Below, piece after piece: positions 52,456 to 61,205 of a stretch of DNA of 64,000 bases (position 1 is its first letter; each line of letters opens with the position of its first letter). Made by a program: the position numbers and the translations under genes. The DNA lies in assembly GCA_018698675.1 (NCBI GenBank), contig JABIPA010000073.1, positions 1-64,000 of the forward strand. Direction: 5' to 3'. Under the pieces are notes generated by a model that was not told the DNA's origin, ran no database searches, and saw nothing but the letters and a program-made list of their open reading frames with translations. Origin of the DNA: a bacterium. GTDB taxonomy: Bacteria; Margulisbacteria; Marinamargulisbacteria; JABIPA01.

Positions 52456-52815
52456 GAGAGAATTAATGACCTCGAGTAATTCTTGGTCGTTAAATGGTTT
52501 AGTTAAATATTTATCGGCCCCACTTTGCAGTCCCATGGTTCTGTCCATGTCTTGAGAGAGTGCCGATAACATAACTACAGGGATGTTCTGATATTTTTCA
52601 TCAAATTTAAGTAATTTACATATTTTAAAGCCGTCAATTGAAGGCAACATGGCATCCAGGATAATTAAATTTGGAAATTCTTCGCGAGCTTTTTGAAGGC
52701 CTTCTTTTCCGTCATTTGCAGTAGAAACCTCAAATCCATTAAATTCAAGACGCATTTTTACAACTTGTACAAAGTCTTCTTCGTCGTCAACAATTAGTAT
52801 TTTATTTTTTAGCAT
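52450..52815 (-). CDS. Single-domain response regulator (receiver)
   Basis: A 121-residue receiver with the phospho-acceptor Asp54 in IILDAMLPSIDGFK, the acidic pocket VDDEEDF, the Thr/Ser switch in VVMLSALS and the Lys in YLTKPFND. There is no output domain, so it signals by protein contact, as in CheY or PilG/PilH proteins. The ATG at 52815 has AGGAG nine bases upstream; the track's TTG is too close. It lies 12 bases after the histidine kinase gene and converges with the secretin (6-base overlap). Confidence 0.93.
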   Translation of the reverse strand: MLKNKILIVDDEEDFVQVVKMRLEFNGFEVSTANDGKEGLQKAREEFPNLIILDAMLPSIDGFKICKLLKFDEKYQNIPVVMLSALSQDMDRTMGLQSGADKYLTKPFNDQELLEVINSLL

Positions 52816-52827
52816 GATCAAATTCTC

Positions 52828-53637
52828 CTAATTTTTTCTTTTTGGAAGCGTTACGACTACTTCAATACCTTTTTCTGAAATAGTATTTATTTCTAGTGTA
52901 CCTTTGTGCATCATAACAATTCCCTTACTAATTGGAAGCCCTAGTCCTAGTCCTTGATACCCTGAACGAGGAGATCTTCCATCTTGCCTGAAAATTTCAA
53001 GTAAGAGGTTTACATTTTTTGGAGTGGGACTATTTCCTATATCTTGTAGACGTATTTCAACACAGTTTGGTAAATCGTTCAACATAATTTGCACGGATCC
53101 TCCATCTTTTATAAATCGAATTGAGTTAGAGATAATATTATTAAACACAATTTCCATTTTTAGTTTATCAAGTTCAACCATTAGTGGGGTTTCTGGTGAT
53201 TGAAATAAGGTTTTTATTATTATTTTTTTGCCTTCGGCAACTTTTTTATATTTGGCACAGATTGAAGATATAAATTCCTTGATGTTTAAGTCAGCATAGA
53301 CCAATTTTATTCTATTTGATTCAATTTCGGACATTAGAACGAGGTCTGTTACTAGCTTATCTAGACGAAGGTAGTTTTTTTCTGCGATAAGCATGATTTG
53401 TTTTTGTTCTGGCGTTAAAGGGCCTTTTACTTCATCTGTTATTAAATATATACATTCTTTAATAATTGCTAAGGGAGTTCTTAATTCATGCGATACGGTG
53501 GATAGAAAGGTGGTTTGGTAAGACAATTCGGTAATCTCTTGAATTAGAGACTCTATATCAGTTTTTTTGACTGTTTTTATGATAAGGAACTTGTTTAGTT
53601 TGTTAAATAGTTCTCTAAGTTTTGTAAATATTCTCAT
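52828..53637 (-). CDS. Cytoplasmic sensor histidine kinase
   Basis: A 269-residue kinase without membrane segments or sensor domain. HisKA at about 40-105 has the phosphoryl His50 in STVSHELRTPLAIIKECI. The HATPase domain has N-box EIVFNNIISNSIRFIKDGGS, a modified G1 box (LQDIGNSPTP, where D-x-G-x-G is partly lost), and G2 GYQGLGLGLPISKGIVMMH. It forms a two-gene system with the adjacent receiver. The neighbouring pilus genes make a link to motility plausible but unproven. Confidence 0.9.
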   Translation of the reverse strand: MRIFTKLRELFNKLNKFLIIKTVKKTDIESLIQEITELSYQTTFLSTVSHELRTPLAIIKECIYLITDEVKGPLTPEQKQIMLIAEKNYLRLDKLVTDLVLMSEIESNRIKLVYADLNIKEFISSICAKYKKVAEGKKIIIKTLFQSPETPLMVELDKLKMEIVFNNIISNSIRFIKDGGSVQIMLNDLPNCVEIRLQDIGNSPTPKNVNLLLEIFRQDGRSPRSGYQGLGLGLPISKGIVMMHKGTLEINTISEKGIEVVVTLPKRKN

Positions 53638-53760
53638 TTTTTTTGATTTTCTTAAAATAATTATTCCCTAGAATTGAATGTAATAAACCTTAAAAAAGTA
53701 ACTGGTTTTGAAACTAAATGAGCTGGTGGGGAATTATTAAAGTAATTGGTAGAAAGGTTC

Positions 53761-53789
53761 TTGTTTTTAGGGTATAGGTTTGATATTAT
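53761..53789 (+). promoter_or_regulatory. Sigma-70 promoter for tRNA-Lys
   Basis: TTGTTT, a 17-base spacer and TATTAT (one mismatch in the -10) lie 54 bases upstream of the mature tRNA-Lys 5' end. Confidence 0.7.
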
Positions 53790-53843
53790 TACCTGCCTAG
53801 GAATTCACTGTTTTTTTTCGAAGCAGTTAGTTTTTAATATTGT

Positions 53844-53919
53844 GATTCGGTAGCTCAGTTGGTAGAGCACCTGACTTTTAATCAGGTGGTCGTGAGTTCG
53901 ACCCTCACCCGAATCACCA
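53844..53919 (+). tRNA. tRNA-Lys (UUU)
   Basis: Acceptor GATTCGG/CCGAATC (7 pairs), D-arm GCTC..GAGC, anticodon stem CTGA-loop-TCAG region with CTTTTAA loop (UUU), T-arm GTGAG-TTCGACC-CTCAC, discriminator A, and encoded CCA. A 75-residue ORF on the opposite strand is just the translated tRNA region. Confidence 0.97.
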
Positions 53920-54099
53920 TTATATCTTTGTAAATTACCCTTAAACTTAATTTTTTTTCTTTTGGCAATATTGAAGTATTTGCTATTTAGGACGGATGTC
54001 TTTTTCTTTTTATCAAAGTTATCTTTCTTCAAGAGCTTAAATTGTATTAAACGTTATAATTCATTTTTTTGAACGAGGAGTTTGTTATTTAGAGTAAAT

Positions 54100-54579
54100 T
54101 TAATGGACGGATGAAGGTCTAGATAAAATTTCGTTGCCAATCACCCATGATAAAATCTCTTTTTCATTCAGGTCTAGAGACATTTGGTCTGAAGGAATAC
54201 TTTTTTTTAGAATTGGAGACGACGTTGCTGATATTGGTTTTATTGGTTCATACTTTGCATTTGCAGTGCTGTTAGGAGAAGGATGTGTTTCTGGAGTAGG
54301 AGTCGCCGATGCTTTTGAAGAATGGTGTTGTTGATTGTTTGCTCGAATAGAGTCTGAAGGTGTAACAATGTTGGAAACGACAGTTTCAAAAAAGGAGACC
54401 TTTTTTTTGGAAGGATTGCGATCTGAGTGAATTTTTGTGGTTGCTCTATTTAGAGGGGTCGGGGTCCTTCTGTTTTTTCGATAGGCCTTCATCCAAGTAT
54501 AAGCCAGGTACAGGACTACAAAAGCTCCCGTACCCATAGATTCTGCATAATCGATTAAACTTACAATAATATCACCCAT
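54100..54579 (-). CDS. Hypothetical bitopic protein downstream of floA
   Basis: A 159-residue protein with a membrane segment at about 15-30 (AESMGTGAFVVLYLAYTWM), a basic stretch (KAYRKNRRTPT) and a long low-complexity Ser/Pro/Thr/Asn region that is probably disordered, ending in a short helix (EKEILSWVIGNEIL). There is no known domain. A good AAGGAA ribosome binding site 6 bases before the ATG and the 29-base gap to floA suggest it belongs to the FloA-NfeD operon, perhaps as a partner at lipid microdomains. Confidence 0.7.
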   Translation of the reverse strand: MGDIIVSLIDYAESMGTGAFVVLYLAYTWMKAYRKNRRTPTPLNRATTKIHSDRNPSKKKVSFFETVVSNIVTPSDSIRANNQQHHSSKASATPTPETHPSPNSTANAKYEPIKPISATSSPILKKSIPSDQMSLDLNEKEILSWVIGNEILSRPSSVH

Positions 54580-54608
54580 GATTTTTCCTTAGTGCTTGAA
54601 TAAACGAA

Positions 54609-55592
54609 TTATTTTTTGTTTCCACCCATTTTGGAGATTGAATCTCTCATGCCTGAATCGGCCTCGATATTTTTCATTTTGTAATAGTCCATAACTCCTA
54701 GATTTCCATCCTTAAATGCTTGCGCCATTGCTAAAGGTATCTGCACTTCTGCTTCAACAACCTTTGCTTTGTTTTCTTGAACTTTAGCAATCATTTCTTG
54801 TTCTTCGGCTATTGCCATTGCACGACGTTCTTCTGCTTTTGCCTGAGCAACGTTTTTATCGGCTTCTGCCTGGTCGATTTGAAGTTGTGCACCAATATTT
54901 CGTCCGACATCAACGTCAGAGATATCTATAGAAAGAATTTCGAAAGCGGTTCCAGAGTCTAAACCTTTATTTAATACGTTTGAAGAAATTAATTCAGGGC
55001 TTTCTAAGACTTCTTTATGAGAAACAGCAGACCCGATAGTCGAGACAATACCTTCTCCAACTCTAGCAATAATTGTTTCTTCAGTAGCACCACCTACAAG
55101 CCGTTCTAAATTTGCACGTACGGTTACCCTTGCTTTTGCTCTTACTTGAATTCCGTCTCCAGCAACAGCTTCTATAACTTCTTTTCCAGACTCTGCACTT
55201 GGACAATCGATAACTTTAGGGTTAACACTTGTCCTTACTGCCTCTAAGACGTCTCGTCCGGCAAGGTCAATCGCAGCTGCTTGAGAAACTGATAATTCGA
55301 TATTTGCCTTTTCTGCACCTATAAGAGCCTTAACAACCTTAGGAACATTTCCTCCAGCCATATAATGGGCTTCTAATACGTCCATATTTAAATCAACGCC
55401 AGCTTTGGTACCCATAATCATTGAATCTACAATTGTAGAGGCTCTAACTTTTCGGAGTTGCATACCAATTAACTTTGCATAAGTGAGCTTGACTCCAGAG
55501 AGTCTTGCACGAAGCCACATTCCAAAATAATTGAAAACGATAATTAGTAGTAGAAAAAAGACAATCCCGAGACCGATCATTAATAATTTCAT
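54609..55592 (-). CDS. floA: Flotillin-like protein FloA
   Basis: A 327-residue protein of the UPF0365/YqfA family. A membrane-inserted hairpin lies at about 5-25 ([19 protein letters not shown]), followed by a SPFH-like domain ([40 protein letters not shown]) and a Glu/Ala-rich coiled coil ([30 protein letters not shown]) that drives oligomers. FloA organises ordered membrane domains in Firmicutes. It sits 48 bases after nfeD, the usual partner, with an aaaggag site. Confidence 0.95.
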   Translation of the reverse strand: MKLLMIGLGIVFFLLLIIVFNYFGMWLRARLSGVKLTYAKLIGMQLRKVRASTIVDSMIMGTKAGVDLNMDVLEAHYMAGGNVPKVVKALIGAEKANIELSVSQAAAIDLAGRDVLEAVRTSVNPKVIDCPSAESGKEVIEAVAGDGIQVRAKARVTVRANLERLVGGATEETIIARVGEGIVSTIGSAVSHKEVLESPELISSNVLNKGLDSGTAFEILSIDISDVDVGRNIGAQLQIDQAEADKNVAQAKAEERRAMAIAEEQEMIAKVQENKAKVVEAEVQIPLAMAQAFKDGNLGVMDYYKMKNIEADSGMRDSISKMGGNKK

Positions 55593-55640
55593 AAAAATAC
55601 TCCTTTAAATTCTAAAAATAATACAGACGACATAATAACT

Positions 55641-57089
55641 TTATTTTTTTTGAATTGTTTTAAATTTAATAACAGTTAATTCACTTCTTTCGTTTCCAAC
55701 GACTTGAATTCGATCGTTTTTCTCAATGTAACCTACTTCTGAGCGACAATCAAACACGGAGTCGTTAAATTGACCAATTCCTATGGGGCGTAAGTCAGAG
55801 GTAGCAATACCAATTTCACCAATAGGAGGTAATTGTTTCGAAGGGGTGGAGTTTGATGGAGTTATCTCATTTTCAAAAATATCGGATTTGTTTAAAATTG
55901 AATTAAGTAAAGGAATTTGAGCAATGTGCTCGATGAAAAACACGCTAGAAATTAATGCAACGATGGAGCTCCCAAAAACCATGACTCCGCTTCCATACAT
56001 TCTGTCTAAATTCCAAGGCGTCGAATAAAAATTTTCGGGAACATATGATAAAAAAAGTGACCCAGTAACAAGTAAAAACCCGATGATTCCAAAAAGGCCA
56101 AAACCAGGAAGAACAAAAACCTCCAAGGCAATAAAGATAAGTCCCAATAAAAATACCCCCAATTCGAAAACTTCAGCAAATTCGATAATGTATTGACCTC
56201 CTAATGCTAGACTCAAACAAATTACTCCTGTAATTCCTGCCAACCCTAAGCCGGGTATCTTGAACTCGGTAAGTAGTAACAGTAGTCCTGTAGATAGTAA
56301 TATTGAACTGATAGATGCTTGTGTAACAAATTTGGCAAAGATTTCTAAGAAGCCAGGTTTCACCACGTGAATGTTTTTCTTATTGATTTTAAGTTCGATT
56401 AATAGTTCTGAAAGGTTATTTGTCGAATAGGACGATAGCTCAATATCCATGGCTTCACTTGATGTTAGGTTTAAAAGTTTTCCTTTTGTATTTGAATAGG
56501 GAACCTTTGAGTTAAGGTTAGTTACTTGGATGTCCTTGTCTACCATGGCCATCGCAATCGACGTATTGTAATTATTTTGTTCTGCCACGCCTTTAAACTT
56601 TGCTCTAAGTGCGGATATATATTTTTCGTCTAGTATTTTACCGCTTGAGCCATCTACTGGAGTTGCGGACCCAATAGTGGCTCCATTTTTCATCGAAATT
56701 TTTTGGCAGGATAACGCAATTAATGCACCTGCTGACCATGCTTTGTCTTGTATAAAAGCAGTCGAAGAAATGTCTTTGTCTAAATCGAGAATAGTATTTG
56801 AGATTTGGATGGCAGAATCGACTTGTCCCCCAAATGTATCAATTTTAAAAATAATAGAGGACGCATTGTTCTCAACTGCTTTTTGAACCGATCGGTTAAC
56901 AAATGCGGCCAGCCCTGGATTTATTTCACCTTCAATAGGTATGACGTATACGGTTTCCGTTGTAGATAAATAACTAATGGCAGACGTGCTTAAAGCCCCA
57001 ACAGCGAGGACTAAAAAGAATAAACCTAATATTTTTTTAGTCAAGGGAACTAATTTTGTATAAAGCAGACTTAAAAAATTAGAAGACAT
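55641..57089 (-). CDS. nfeD: NfeD membrane protein (ClpP-class serine protease)
   Basis: About 482 residues. An N-terminal membrane anchor (about 20-40) is followed by a ClpP-like periplasmic protease domain with the nucleophile Ser120 in KAWSAGALIALSC (numbered with the TTG start), a cluster of four to five membrane helices from about 265 to 400, and a C-terminal NfeD OB-fold beta domain (PIGEIGIATSDLRPIG). It is the long NfeD1b-type form. Related archaeal 1510-N cleaves stomatin. It pairs with floA downstream. ATG 57089 is chosen over TTG 57092. Confidence 0.9.
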   Translation of the reverse strand: MSSNFLSLLYTKLVPLTKKILGLFFLVLAVGALSTSAISYLSTTETVYVIPIEGEINPGLAAFVNRSVQKAVENNASSIIFKIDTFGGQVDSAIQISNTILDLDKDISSTAFIQDKAWSAGALIALSCQKISMKNGATIGSATPVDGSSGKILDEKYISALRAKFKGVAEQNNYNTSIAMAMVDKDIQVTNLNSKVPYSNTKGKLLNLTSSEAMDIELSSYSTNNLSELLIELKINKKNIHVVKPGFLEIFAKFVTQASISSILLSTGLLLLLTEFKIPGLGLAGITGVICLSLALGGQYIIEFAEVFELGVFLLGLIFIALEVFVLPGFGLFGIIGFLLVTGSLFLSYVPENFYSTPWNLDRMYGSGVMVFGSSIVALISSVFFIEHIAQIPLLNSILNKSDIFENEITPSNSTPSKQLPPIGEIGIATSDLRPIGIGQFNDSVFDCRSEVGYIEKNDRIQVVGNERSELTVIKFKTIQKK

Positions 57090-57092
57090 CAA

Positions 57093-58172
57093 CTAAGACG
57101 AACCTATGATTGACGCAGCCCATTGCGTTCCTGGATTTGTTTCCAAGACAATTTTCACTACCATCGTCAGAGGAATAGCTAATAACATACCTATTGCTCC
57201 AAATAACCATCCCCAAAATAGTAAAGAAATAAATATAAACAGAGGGGATAGGCCCAGTCCTTTTCCCATATATTTTGGCTCAATGATACTGCCAACAACG
57301 GTGTTTATAATAAGGTAAAAACAAAGAATGATTATTGCGTGAGTCATGTTGTATTGAATGAATCCCAGTAAAATGACAGGAATCGCCGCGATAATTGAAC
57401 CTACGTTGGGAATAAAGTTTAAAAGAAACGCAAGAAAGCCCCATAAAAAAGGATAGTGGATATTATATACACTCAAAAATAGAGTGACACAGATTGCTGT
57501 GATAAGGCTAAATAAGGTTTTTAAGAACATGTACCGATTAACCTTTTGGATAAGTGTTTGAATAAAAGATACAGTTTTGTCCGACGTTTTTTCATAGAGC
57601 TTGGGTCGTTTTGAACCCGTTTTAGAAAGTTTTGAATAAAGTCTAGATGTTTCCATAAGCATAAAAGAAACCATCAATAAAATTAATAAAAATTGAGCAA
57701 GCATATTGCCAACTTGGTTTAGTCCAGATGAAACAAACTGAAAGACAGTGGCTGGTTTTATGAGACTTCGTATTTGAAGCATATCGATATTAAAACCAGA
57801 GGATTCGATAAGGTCAAAAACGACGCCCGTTTTTAGTTTGAGTTGAGCTTCGTAACTAGGTAGGTTCGTCGAAAACTCCGCAGAAGAGGACCCGATAATA
57901 CCTACGCTAAACGTCCCGAATGCAGCAATTAGAGAAATTATAAGAACTAAAGATAGTACATCAGGGACCTTTTTTGATCGGAGCCAAAAAAGAAAAGGTG
58001 ACGCAAGAATGGTAATAAATAGAGATAAAAGAACGGGTATGACTATGGATTGTGAAAATTTTAATCCTGCAATAATTATGAAAAGAGAAGCAATTGTAAT
58101 AAGTAGATTTCCTTTTTTGGAAACGTGTTGATTTTGGCTGGAGGTTTTATCAACGATTAAATCATCTTGCAT
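57093..58172 (-). CDS. AI-2E family permease (PerM-like)
   Basis: A 360-residue polytopic protein of the AI-2E/PerM family with about eight membrane helices and a central soluble loop. Family hallmarks are SIVIPVLLSLFITILASPFLFWL at the N-terminus and GFLAFLLNFIPNVGSIIAAIPVILLGF in the second half. Members export autoinducer-2 or act as Na+/H+ antiporters or peptide/lipid permeases. It ends just before nfeD and so may belong to the nfeD-floA operon. The ATG 58172 is two codons after a TTG. Confidence 0.87.
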   Translation of the reverse strand: MQDDLIVDKTSSQNQHVSKKGNLLITIASLFIIIAGLKFSQSIVIPVLLSLFITILASPFLFWLRSKKVPDVLSLVLIISLIAAFGTFSVGIIGSSSAEFSTNLPSYEAQLKLKTGVVFDLIESSGFNIDMLQIRSLIKPATVFQFVSSGLNQVGNMLAQFLLILLMVSFMLMETSRLYSKLSKTGSKRPKLYEKTSDKTVSFIQTLIQKVNRYMFLKTLFSLITAICVTLFLSVYNIHYPFLWGFLAFLLNFIPNVGSIIAAIPVILLGFIQYNMTHAIIILCFYLIINTVVGSIIEPKYMGKGLGLSPLFIFISLLFWGWLFGAIGMLLAIPLTMVVKIVLETNPGTQWAASIIGSS

Positions 58173-58220
58173 TAACAAAATAGTATACCTATATCTTCAA
58201 AAAATAGGAATGGGTATCCA

Positions 58221-58250
58221 TTGAAAAATAATGGGAATATAGAGTACTAT
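58221..58250 (+). promoter_or_regulatory. Possible promoter for lptA
   Basis: TTGAAA, an 18-base spacer and TACTAT lie just 15 bases before the lptA ATG. If used, the mRNA leader would be only about 8 bases, with no room for a Shine-Dalgarno. Confidence 0.5.
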
Positions 58251-58265
58251 TTATGCTAATAATCT

Positions 58266-58850
58266 ATGTATAAACTATTACTATTTTTTATTTTTATTTT
58301 TGTTTCGATTACGGTAAGGCCTTGCGCTTTATATGCACAAAGTAATGAGGTCTCTGAAGCAACTAAATCTTCAGTAAATTCTGACATTGTAATCAATGCC
58401 GATGTGTTTGAACTTGATGGGGTAACGAAGGAATTTCTTGCATCAGGAAATGTAAGGGTGATTCAAGATGATATCGTAATAGTCGGCGACAAAGCGACAT
58501 TTGATAAGGACAAAAATTTAATTCAACTTTTTGGCGATATCGAATTAAAAAAGGATAAAATGAATATAACCTGTAAGACGTTAAATGCGTATGGGAAAAA
58601 CCAAAAAATCAAAGCATTCGGCGGTGTGAAATTTAACTATGAAGATATTAAAGGGGCTTGTGACGTAGCTGATTACAATACTAAATCCCAATTGTTGGTT
58701 TTAAATGGTTCTGCAGAAGCTTGGCAGTTTGGGAATCGATTGAATGGCGAACAAATTTTCATAGATTTAAAACGTCAAAAAATACGAACTCAAGGTAAAG
58801 CAAAAGTTAAGTTGATTATGAAAGAAGAAACAAAAGAAGACCAAAAATAG
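58266..58850 (+). CDS. lptA: LptA/OstA-like LPS transport protein
   Basis: A 194-residue exported protein. The signal peptide ends near ALYAQS (residues 1-26), followed by an OstA beta-jellyroll (VINADVFELDGVTKEFLASGNVRVIQDDIVIVGDKATFDKD), the repeat pattern of LptA/LptD N-domains that carry LPS across the periplasm. KITCKTLNAY and GACDVADYNTKSQLLVLNG continue the strand ladder. It lies apart from lptC (62652), with purine and glycosyltransferase genes between. Confidence 0.85.
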   Translation: MYKLLLFFIFIFVSITVRPCALYAQSNEVSEATKSSVNSDIVINADVFELDGVTKEFLASGNVRVIQDDIVIVGDKATFDKDKNLIQLFGDIELKKDKMNITCKTLNAYGKNQKIKAFGGVKFNYEDIKGACDVADYNTKSQLLVLNGSAEAWQFGNRLNGEQIFIDLKRQKIRTQGKAKVKLIMKEETKEDQK

Positions 58851-58872
58851 GTCACAAAAGGAATAATATAAT

Positions 58873-59868
58873 ATGGTAGCAATAGAAGAAACATTAGGTC
58901 AGATGGAAAAAGTTCCAGATGTTCCCCACAATATTTATGACATTCTTATTATAGGCGCAGGGCCTGCCGGAATGTCTGCCGCTGTATGTGCAAGTCGGGC
59001 TAATATGAACGTCTTGTTAATAGAAAAAGCGATGCCCGGGGGAGAGACATCTATTTCCTATAAAATCGATAATTATCTAGGTTTTCCAAAAGGTATTACA
59101 GGAGACAGTTTGGGTAAGAGAATGGAACAGCAGTTATTCGAATATAACGTAACTTATATACGAGAAGATGTTACAGAAATAAGAAATATTCGAAAAGAAG
59201 AAAAGACTGTCGTGACGGATATGGGGTCAGAATTTAAAACAAAAGCCATATTATATGCGGTTGGCTTAGAACCAAAACCATTGGGAACAGATTTTGAGAA
59301 ACAATTTTTAGGAAGAGGTATTTCTTATTACGCGCAGTGTGACGCTTCACGGTATGAAGGTAAAGATGTTGCCGTAGTTGGTGGAGGTAATTGTGCCTGT
59401 TACGCCGCGGAATATTTGTCAGGGTATGTAAACAAATTATATATTATTCACCGCTCAGATTTCATTAAGGCTGTTCGAAGTCTAAAGGATAGAGTGTTGA
59501 GTAACCCAAAAATAGTAGTTATGTGGGATTCTGAAATTGAAGAAGTATTTGGAATAGATAAAGTAGAAAAAGTTAAAGTTAGAAATACAAGGACAAATCA
59601 ATATACGTGGCTAGATACAAAAGGAATTTTTGTGAATTCTGGACGAATACCTCCTAAGGGCTTATTAGGTGGGGCTGTAAATGTTGATGAATCTGGGTTT
59701 ATAGTAACGGACGAATATATGAGAACGAATATCCCAGGGGTTTATGCTGCTGGAGATATTAGAGCAAAACAAATTCGTCAAATTGCGACGGCTGTTTCGG
59801 ACGGTATGATCGCGGCAATTAATATTGAACGTGATATTTACCGAAATCAATTTCATAGTAGGGCGTAA
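58873..59868 (+). CDS. Thioredoxin-reductase-like flavoprotein lacking CxxC
   Basis: A 331-residue FAD/NAD(P)-binding protein of the TrxR fold. The FAD motif is ILIIGAGPAGMSAAVCASRAN, the NAD(P) motif VVGGGNCACYAAEYLSG, and the closing FAD motif NIPGVYAAGDIRAKQIRQIATAVSDG. Where thioredoxin reductase has CATC, this protein reads YAQC, so only one redox cysteine remains. The NADPH 2'-phosphate motif HRRxxxRA is also changed (HRSDFIKA). Disulfide reduction by the classic route is therefore unlikely. It sits 5 bases before purQ. Confidence 0.8.
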   Translation: MVAIEETLGQMEKVPDVPHNIYDILIIGAGPAGMSAAVCASRANMNVLLIEKAMPGGETSISYKIDNYLGFPKGITGDSLGKRMEQQLFEYNVTYIREDVTEIRNIRKEEKTVVTDMGSEFKTKAILYAVGLEPKPLGTDFEKQFLGRGISYYAQCDASRYEGKDVAVVGGGNCACYAAEYLSGYVNKLYIIHRSDFIKAVRSLKDRVLSNPKIVVMWDSEIEEVFGIDKVEKVKVRNTRTNQYTWLDTKGIFVNSGRIPPKGLLGGAVNVDESGFIVTDEYMRTNIPGVYAAGDIRAKQIRQIATAVSDGMIAAINIERDIYRNQFHSRA

Positions 59869-59873
59869 ATCAA

Positions 59874-60683
59874 ATGAATAAAATTAAAATTGCAATTCTT
59901 CAATTGCCAGGTACAAATTGTGAATATGAGACAAAACGATGTGTCGATGCACTTGGAATGACAGGTGATATTGTTCGGTGGAATTCGTCTAGAGAGACGA
60001 TTGAATCGTATGACGGGTATATTTTACCTGGGGGGTTCTCTTTTCAGGACAGAGTGAGATCTGGGGCAATCGCCGCAAAATTGGAATTGATGTCAATATT
60101 AGAGGCGTCAGCGGACCAAGGGAAGCCTATTTTGGGGATTTGTAATGGGTGCCAGGTATTGGCTGAAACAGGACTCGTTCCAGGAGCTAACGATAATAAA
60201 ATAGAGATGGCGCTTACCTATAATAATGATAATGGTAAACGGGTAGGGTTTATTTGTGATTGGAAATATGTGACGTTTAAGAACCCAAGTGCTTCTATTT
60301 TTACAAAAGAATTCAAAGATACGGACGTCTTGGCAATTCCAATTAATCATGGCGAAGGTTGTTTTATATTTAATGACGAGTATGTAGATGACGTTAAGAC
60401 TTTAGGCGCCATTCAATATTGCACAGAATCTGGTGATATCGATGAAAGTTATCCAACAAATCCAAATGGAAGTATGTTGAATATCGCTGGAGTCGCGAAT
60501 AAAAAAGGAAATGTATTTGCAATGATGCCTCATCCTGAGCGAGCCTTTTTTAAAAAACAGTTTCCTAAAGATTTAGAAAAGACCCTGTCGGATAGTAAGT
60601 CTGAATTGGGGCCTTGGGCATTATTATTAAAAGGTATGAAAAATTACATTGAATCTGAAAAGATTAAAAAGGACGTAGGATAA
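59874..60683 (+). CDS. purQ: FGAM synthase, glutaminase subunit
   Basis: A 269-residue class I glutamine amidotransferase that supplies ammonia to PurL to make formylglycinamidine ribonucleotide. The nucleophile elbow is GKPILGICNGCQVLAE with Cys at about 92, the triad His-Glu is in MMPHPERAFFK, and ILPGGFSFQDRVRSGAIAA and the N-terminal LQLPGTNCEYETKRC are typical. It is slightly longer than B. subtilis PurQ. It overlaps the next gene by one base, which should be its PurS partner. Confidence 0.95.
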   Translation: MNKIKIAILQLPGTNCEYETKRCVDALGMTGDIVRWNSSRETIESYDGYILPGGFSFQDRVRSGAIAAKLELMSILEASADQGKPILGICNGCQVLAETGLVPGANDNKIEMALTYNNDNGKRVGFICDWKYVTFKNPSASIFTKEFKDTDVLAIPINHGEGCFIFNDEYVDDVKTLGAIQYCTESGDIDESYPTNPNGSMLNIAGVANKKGNVFAMMPHPERAFFKKQFPKDLEKTLSDSKSELGPWALLLKGMKNYIESEKIKKDVG

Positions 60684-61201
60684 TGATTCTTTATACGTAT
60701 CAAAAAAATATTGATCTTCAAGCGATGTCTGCAAGTGAATCGATGAAAAATGATTTGGGATTAGAAACTTTAAATAAATTATCTAGATTCGTTGCTTGGG
60801 AGCTAGAGTTTGATGGAGAAGATGAAACACTTCAATTAAAAAATCTTTTGGAAAATTCTTTTTTTATCGTTAATCCGAACAAAGAATTATATAAAGTTAA
60901 TGAAATGCCAACTCGAACCATAAGAAACGGTGAAATGGGGATTCGTGTTAAAGTTGAACAAAAAATTTCCCAACAATTTGATTTAGAAACGTTGAATAAA
61001 AATAGCGGTGTAAAGTTGAAGAGCTTGAGAAATTTTTTGATCTGGGATCTTTATGTTTCATATGATGAAATATCTTCAAAAGAAGATGTTCTTAAAGCAG
61101 TGACGCGGCAAGTGATTATTACGACTAACTCTTCTAAAGGATTGTTAGTAAATCCAGTGTCTGAACGCGCAACTATTAGTCTGATAAATCCTACTTCATA
61201 A
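60683..61201 (+). CDS. Tandem PurS-like protein
   Basis: A 172-residue protein directly after purQ. It appears to contain two diverged PurS folds (about 1-80 and 88-172), seen from repeated elements: LETLNKLSRFVAWELEF and LETLNKNSG...NFLIWDLYV, then FFIVNPNKEL and GLLVNPVSER. PurS is normally an 80-residue dimeric bridge between PurL and PurQ. A fused pair would act as half a tetramer. purL is not in the window. The PurS identity relies on pattern and position, as the sequence match is weak. Confidence 0.55.
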   Translation: MILYTYQKNIDLQAMSASESMKNDLGLETLNKLSRFVAWELEFDGEDETLQLKNLLENSFFIVNPNKELYKVNEMPTRTIRNGEMGIRVKVEQKISQQFDLETLNKNSGVKLKSLRNFLIWDLYVSYDEISSKEDVLKAVTRQVIITTNSSKGLLVNPVSERATISLINPTS

Positions 61202-61205
61202 CGCT

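Noticed and set aside
53805-54032. 75-residue minus-strand ORF containing GEGRTHDHL
   Set aside because: It is the reverse translation of the tRNA-Lys gene, a common false protein.
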